Below are positions 6,071 through 7,142 of a stretch of 7,142 nt of DNA, piece after piece. The position numbers were made by a program, and so were the translations under genes. The DNA is from Rhodoferax sp. (lineage in GTDB: Bacteria; Pseudomonadota; Gammaproteobacteria; Burkholderiales; Burkholderiaceae): positions 1 to 7,142 of the forward strand of contig JAQGNA010000717.1 of the NCBI GenBank assembly GCA_028292075.1, given 5' to 3'. The first letter of the stretch is position 1. Every line of letters starts with the position of its first letter. The notes under the pieces are model-generated. The model ran no database searches, was not told where the DNA came from, and saw nothing but the letters and a program-made list of their open reading frames with translations.

Positions 6071-6122
6071 CACCGGTGTACAGCGCTCTGCCAGCCTGGG
6101 CCGTTGGCTGCCGCGGGCGGCA
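6071..6122. terminator. Small hairpins in the gap between the convergent cyclase and ctaD genes
   Basis: The 173-base gap at 5984-6156 holds no gene I can support. It contains an 8-bp palindrome, CACCGGTG (6071-6078). It also has a CAGCC/GGCTG stem (6092-6096 with 6106-6110) and an overlapping TGCCG/CGGCA stem (6109-6113 with 6118-6122, 4-base loop) followed by AATAAG. The stems are short and neither strand has a T-tract, so a terminator role rests mainly on position. Confidence 0.27.
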
Positions 6123-6156
6123 AATAAGAGGCCAGCGCGTCAGGCCCTGCCGGGCT

Positions 6157-7142
6157 TTATCCGACCACTCGCGTGGCCGTCGCGTCCAGGCGCGGCGGTG
6201 TCTCGAAGGTGTGGAACGGCGCGGGGGAGGGCACTTCCCATTCCAGCCCTTCTGCGCCTTCCCACGGGCGGGCCGCGGCCGGGCGGCCTCGGCCGCGCAG
6301 TGCTGGCAAGACCACAAACAAGACGAAATACGCCTGTGTCAGGCCAAAGGCGAAGGCGCCCAGGCTGGCCACCGCGTTGAAGTCGGCGAACTGCATGGGG
6401 TAGTCGGCATACCGGCGCGGCATGCCGGCCAGCCCCAGGAAGTGCAGCGGAAAGAACGCGACGTTGAAGCTCACCAGCGACACCCAGAAATGAATCTGGC
6501 CGCGGGTTTCGCTGTACATCACGCCGGTCCACTTCGGCGCCCAGAAATAGTAGCCGGCGAACATTGCGAAGAGCGAGCCGGCCACCAGCACATAGTGGAA
6601 GTGCGCCACCACGTAGTGCGTGTCCTGCAGCTGGATGTCGATGGGCGCGATCGACAGGATCACGCCGGTGAATCCCCCCAGTGAGAAAACGAAGATGAAG
6701 CCGATGGCGAACAGCATCGGCGTCTCGAAGCTCAGCGAGCCGCGCCACATGGTGGCCACCCAGTTGAACACCTTCACCCCGGTGGGCACGGCCACCACCA
6801 TGGTCGCGTACATGAAGAACAGCTGGCCCGTGACCGGCATGCCGGTGGTGAACATGTGGTGCGCCCAGACGATGAACGACACCAGGGCAATGGCCGAGGC
6901 CGCGTACACCATCGAGGTGTAGCCGAACAGCGTCTTGCGCGAGAACGCCGGCACCACGTGGCTGATGATGCCGAAGGCCGGCAGGATCATGATGTACACC
7001 TCCGGGTGGCCGAAGAACCAGAAGATGTGCTGGAACATGACCGGGTCGCCACCGCCGGCGGGGTTGAAGAAGGTGGGGCCGAAGTGCCGGTCGGTCAGCG
7101 TCATCGTGACCGCGCCGGCCAGCACCGGCATCACCGCGATCA
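6157..7142 (-). CDS. ctaD: Cytochrome c oxidase subunit I, C-terminal part (gene runs off right edge)
   Basis: This is the catalytic subunit of an aa3-type haem-copper oxidase, an inner-membrane complex that reduces O2 and pumps protons. About 327 C-terminal residues are present, of roughly 530 usual for the family. The reading frame continues past 7142, so the start is missing. Numbering from the GTG codon at 7134: GHPEVY (43-48) gives CuB His43, the proton-channel Glu45 and the cross-linked Tyr47. HH at 92-93 are CuB ligands. VPTGVK gives the K-channel Lys121. HFH (178-180) binds haem a3 and haem a. Glu in GHPEVY marks the A1 type. The residue before DT (170) is Gln where the Mg-site His is usual in mitochondrial and Paracoccus enzymes. 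Several hydrophobic helices follow, and the end [15 protein letters not shown] is typical of the family. No ctaG/ctaE gene follows on this strand; the next gene converges. Confidence 0.97.
   Translation of the reverse strand, partial: IAVMPVLAGAVTMTLTDRHFGPTFFNPAGGGDPVMFQHIFWFFGHPEVYIMILPAFGIISHVVPAFSRKTLFGYTSMVYAASAIALVSFIVWAHHMFTTGMPVTGQLFFMYATMVVAVPTGVKVFNWVATMWRGSLSFETPMLFAIGFIFVFSLGGFTGVILSIAPIDIQLQDTHYVVAHFHYVLVAGSLFAMFAGYYFWAPKWTGVMYSETRGQIHFWVSLVSFNVAFFPLHFLGLAGMPRRYADYPMQFADFNAVASLGAFAFGLTQAYFVLFVVLPALRGRGRPAAARPWEGAEGLEWEVPSPAPFHTFETPPRLDATATRVVG

Noticed and set aside
4286..6073. 595-aa minus-strand open frame opposite the diguanylate cyclase
   Set aside because: It is an antisense shadow of a GC-rich gene. 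Its translation is low-complexity with no domain, while the plus strand shows complete PAS and GGDEF motifs.
6140..6748. 202-aa minus-strand frame, and the plus-strand frame 6076-6684, over ctaD
   Set aside because: Both are shadows. The ctaD frame contains every catalytic ligand.

Overview
The window is about 7.1 kb of very GC-rich DNA with dense ORFs and the strong third-position G/C bias typical of Betaproteobacteria. The CtaD sequence at the right edge and the gene styles point to Burkholderiales (Comamonadaceae or the Rubrivivax/Leptothrix group). That placement is inferred from composition and protein style, not from a marker gene. I see no tRNA, rRNA, CRISPR array or insertion sequence.

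Layout, left to right. A truncated minus-strand gene start lies at 1-74 and may be a family 9 glycosyltransferase. A leader region with two interleaved inverted repeats follows. Next is a small disordered plus-strand protein (323-649) carrying a SFPASDP motif, then a hairpin in the convergent gap. A minus-strand pair comes after that: a 99-aa protein ending in a four-cysteine DnaJ-like zinc knuckle (1723-2022) and a metallo-beta-lactamase-fold hydrolase (741-1598). Divergent from the zinc-knuckle gene is a 71-aa disordered protein (2174-2389). Its stop codon overlaps the stop of a minus-strand stand-alone SIR2-like protein (2386-3237).

The SIR2-like gene diverges from a large membrane-bound sensor diguanylate cyclase (3398-5983) with an extracytoplasmic PDC/Cache-like sensor, two PAS domains and GGDEF. 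An AT-rich operator-like element (3359-3393) lies between them. The right end is the C-terminal 60% of cytochrome c oxidase subunit I (ctaD, 6157-7142), convergent with the cyclase.

The genes do not form one operon, because orientation alternates almost gene by gene. Functional links are therefore mostly inference. Three small, hydrophilic, disordered proteins cluster around a hydrolase and an NAD-binding SIR2-like protein. The SIR2-like gene shares an upstream region with a c-di-GMP synthase. The most interesting items are the stand-alone SIR2-like gene with intact catalytic residues, the inverted repeat between it and the cyclase, the SFPASDP protein, and the DnaJ-knuckle protein without a J domain.
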